From the NCBI GenBank assembly GCA_014529385.2, contig CM043944.1, positions 71,442,884 to 71,506,883 on the forward strand: a stretch of DNA of 64,000 nucleotides, in the 5' to 3' direction. The notes under the pieces were generated by a model. It searched no databases and was not told the origin of the DNA. It saw nothing but the letters and a program-made list of their open reading frames with translations. Below, in pieces: positions 61,436 through 64,000 of the stretch (positions within the stretch are counted from its first letter, which is position 1; every line of letters starts with the position of its first letter). Made by a program: the position numbers and the translations under genes. The stretch comes from Adiantum capillus-veneris. Its lineage: Eukaryota > Streptophyta > Polypodiopsida > Polypodiales > Pteridaceae.

Positions 61436-62600
61436 TTAGTCTCCCCTTGGAGAAGCGTTTTTTGTCCTCAAAAATAAAGTGAAAATTTTCTAGCACACTA
61501 ATGCTTTCCCAAGTGGAACCTTCCTCAGGTCTATCTTTCTACTTGACTAATACTTGTTGACGTACATGATGACCCATACGTAGATCCTGATAGTCAAGAA
61601 TATGCTTAGGTTCATGCGGCTGAGTTGAAGGTTCAATAAAATGAATCAAAATCTGGTGGTCAATAACATTGTTGTCCTTATGTAAGTGTCTATGAAAACA
61701 ACTTGCATGGAAGACCAGATGCATGCGAGAGTGCAAAGGTAATGACAGTTTGTAGGCCATATCAGCAACTGCTTGAGGATCTTAAAAGCCCCACAATACC
61801 TTGGAGATAATTTAGGTGTTGGCCCAATCTTAAGACTTTTTGAATGCTCTGGCACACATAAAAGTACCTCTTTCCCTTTTGTGAAGGAAACTTGCCAATT
61901 TTTTGCATTAGCATACTTTTTATACCGATCCTATGCTTGTTGAAGATTTTGATAAGCTAGTCTTAGCATTTCCATGTGGTCTTCGAGAAAATCCTTGACC
62001 TGCTGAAGCTTTCCAATCACCAGCCCACCATAATTGGTGACCTAGGTTGAAAACCATACATAAGCATGAAAGGACTAAAAACAATCCTCTGCTTAGCACT
62101 ATTGTAAGCAAAGTCAAGAATAGGGAGATAATCTTCCCAATCCAAGTGCTTCTTGCTAATGTATACTCGTAGCATATTCTTTAGCACTTGGTTGACACAT
62201 GCAGTTTGACCATCCGTTTCAAGATGATTTGCAGTACTAATGCTGAGTTGTGTGCCCAATTGTTTAAACAAAGCCGTCCAAAAATGAGTGTTAAGCTTGA
62301 GATCATGATCACTCACAATATTAGTTGGCAAACCATACAACCTAAACAGATTGTCAACAAATAACCTAGCTGACTTTGGAGTTTTGATTATGGACTCTGG
62401 TTGGAATAAACTTGCAAAGTTTAGTCAACCAATCTACAACCACCCATACTGAGTCATGATCTCATACAGTGGTTGGTAAACCCACAATGAAATCCATAAA
62501 GATACTTTTCCATTTACCATTAGGAATATCCAATGGATGCAAGAGACCTCCTGCCTTCACACTTTGGAGTATTCATCATCATGTTCATATTTTCCCTTGA
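61436..62600 (-). pseudogene. gypsy-4 integrase and chromodomain
   Basis: The minus strand reads IFMDFIVGLP with the first Asp (about 62480), VWVVVDWLTKLCKFIPT, then YGLPTNIVSDHDLKLNTHF (second Asp), ISTANHLETDGQTACVNQVL (the catalytic Glu reads Ala-Cys here), DWEDYLPILDFAYNSA and TPF-like SPFMLMYGF. The C-terminal part, in shifted frames, has KEVLLCVPEHSKSLKIGPTP and a chromodomain end: QVLVK, stop, DRPEEGSTWESISVLENFHF. The zinc-binding domain is missing between EYSKV and VKAGGLLHPLDIPNGKW at about 62560. Confidence 0.87.
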
Positions 62601-62639
62601 GAGATTCCAAAAACTCACTTTGAAGCTCAATGAAAAGAA

Positions 62640-63060
62640 GACGCTTGATCTCAGGCATACAACTAAGAGCATCAGCTACCACATTGTGTCATCCTTTACG
62701 ATATCAGAGCTTTGCATCATAGTCCTGAAGAATCTTAGCCCACCTGGCCTTTCGACCCTTCAAAATTTTTTATTATGTAAATTGTTTTATACTTTCATGG
62801 TCAAACACAATCTCAAACTGAGCTCCATACAAACAATGTTGACACGTCTTCAAAGCAAACAATACTACATAGAGTTCTCTTTCATAAAAAGAATAATTTT
62901 GATGCGTTGAATCAAGATTCTTGCTTTTGAATGCCATTGCCCTTCCCTGATGTGCAGAAGGATTTCCCCAATAGCACGGTTACTAGCATCCGTTTCTAAC
63001 ACAAACAATTTCAAAGAATCCATAATAGCCAAAATAGGAGCTGTAGCTATGGTCTCAATA
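62640..63060 (-). pseudogene. gypsy-4 RNase H
   Basis: The minus strand reads KLFVLETDASNRAIGEILLH (first Asp), ERELYVVLFALKTCQHCLYG (Glu), FDHESIKQFT (second Asp), RKARWAKILQDYDAKLRYRK and NVVADALS. It is broken by stops and frameshifts, but the motif order is normal. Confidence 0.85.
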
Positions 63061-63433
63061 CATTGCCCATAAGCGTCATGAAGGTGGCGGGTGCATTGGT
63101 CAACCCAAAGTCAATAACCAAAAACTTTTAGTGTCCAAACCTTGTTTGGAATGCAGGTAGGGGTATATCAATACGCCTAATGCATACTTGATAATATCCT
63201 GACCGCAAGTCTATCTTTGTAAAGATACGATCATGGGTGTGCTTATCAAACAACTCATCCACTCTCAGCAATGGATACTTGTTTTTGATAGTAACCGCAT
63301 TCAACCCATGGTAATCTACACACATGCACATACTACCATCTTTTTTCTTCACCGATAAGATGGGAGAGGTCCATGGTGAAGAACTGGGTTGTATAAACCC
63401 TTTACTAAGATAGTCAGCAAGCTGAAGTTCCAC
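63061..63433 (-). pseudogene. gypsy-4 reverse transcriptase, catalytic part deleted
   Basis: The minus strand reads [60 protein letters not shown] (motif A) and, after a stop, VIDFGLTNAPATFMTLMGNV. The next residues are already the RNase H start, so the YxDD motif and thumb are deleted. The first part is a typical chromovirus RT. Confidence 0.88.
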
Positions 63434-63509
63434 CTAAGTAACCTCAGAATGACTCATTCTGTAGGGTGGTTTACTAACAGGCTTACTGCCCGCAACCATG
63501 TATATGCCA

Positions 63510-64000
63510 TGTTGCTGTTACCATATACATGTGGTAGTGATGTGTGTGAACACGCTTAGGACCGTCAGGGGCATTTTTTCCCTCACTAGGAGTTTTTTTC
63601 CTTGGTTCATTGTATATATGCCCATCACTCTAGGACTAACTTATCATTCCATTTCACACTAAGTAATATAGTCTTCGTTGTGTGCCTTGAGCTTCCTTTG
63701 CCTTCTCCAGGTTGTGTGCATTTCCTTGCAACCCTATTTCTAACAATTGGTATCATAGTAGGTTGCATCCTCTCGAGCTTAGTCGCTAGTATCACCAGCA
63801 CATGCCTGATCACTTTCTCATATTTTTGTGGGTTGTGCTGAGCATCAAAAGGTCAACAAATACTTTGGGATAACTCACAGAGCTCGATTTGCTCAAATTT
63901 TCTATTCGGGTTCATTTTGGCCTCTATTTTCACTATAGGCAACACTACACAAGCAATTTGGTCCTTTTGTGCAGATTTTTTGTTAGTGTCGTTTTTTACA
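63510..64000 (+). mobile_element. copia-3: 5' LTR, PBS and leader, running off the window
   Basis: The LTR is 63510-63745, about 236 bp, ending TTCTAACA and matching 23967-24192. The PBS TGGTATCATAG is at 63748-63758, with one change from the copia-2 PBS. The leader matches 24206-24480. Coding parts would follow beyond 64000. The element abuts broken gypsy-4. Confidence 0.87.

Larger units (their letters stand above)
61431..63505 (-). mobile_element. gypsy-4: deleted chromovirus
   Basis: Minus-strand RT, RNase H and integrase with a chromodomain-like end, then PPT (AAGGGGAGACTAA) and LTR start TGTCAGGCC at 61435. Two internal deletions remove the catalytic RT segment and the integrase zinc domain. 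The 5' side is replaced at about 63505 by the copia-3 LTR. Confidence 0.87.

Overview
This window is plant nuclear DNA from a large, repeat-rich genome, and I see no convincing intact host gene. The evidence is layered LTR retrotransposons of the plant Ty3/gypsy and Ty1/copia superfamilies, primer-binding sites (PBSs) of plant initiator-Met and Asp-like type, many long TG/CA and GA microsatellites, and heavily mutated coding remnants. In the one LTR pair I compared by hand, the copies differ at about 10% of positions. Slow removal of old elements would suit a gymnosperm, fern or other large-genome land plant, but the sequence does not fix the species.

Region 1-20.7 kb. A minus-strand copia element (copia-1) is split by an 18.4-kb plus-strand gypsy element (gypsy-1, Tat/Athila-like, 1215-19637). 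Gypsy-1 keeps both LTRs, a PBS, a polypurine tract (PPT), decayed gag-pro-pol and a further 3.6-kb reading region downstream of pol (ORF3). A 20-bp palindrome recurs ten times, only in its two non-coding spacers. The insertion point is confirmed by near-identical 5-bp target duplications and by the uninterrupted copy of the same site in copia-2.

Region 20.7-28.2 kb. A gypsy fragment without LTRs (gypsy-2: gag, protease, RT, RNase H) is cut off at about 23.97 kb by the 5' LTR of copia-2. Copia-2 runs to about 28.19 kb and contains a 226-bp intron-like insertion.

Region 28.2-44.1 kb. This stretch is mostly non-coding and microsatellite-rich. It holds short tandem repeats, a set of long repeat blocks (called A-E here) that recur in another order at 57.2-60.0 kb, a duplicated exon-like piece, and at 40.4-43.3 kb a decayed minus-strand reverse transcriptase that is not of LTR type (Penelope-like/rvt-like).

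Region 44.1-57.2 kb. A minus-strand chromodomain-bearing gypsy element (gypsy-3) is interrupted between RNase H and integrase by a complete 5.47-kb LTR element (47488-52956). That element has 165-bp LTRs, a perfect 5-bp target duplication, a PBS and a PPT, but no recognisable retrotransposon protein except a possible remnant of a pol end. It looks like a large non-autonomous derivative (LARD).

Region 57.2-64 kb. The second copy of the long repeat blocks is followed by an orphan LTR end with a PBS, a deleted minus-strand chromovirus (gypsy-4), and a second 5' LTR of the copia-2 family that runs off the window. The elements appear to have accumulated by repeated insertion into one another. The likeliest undescribed items are ORF3 and the palindrome array of gypsy-1, the non-LTR RT remnant, the LARD, and the hairpin-bearing repeat blocks.
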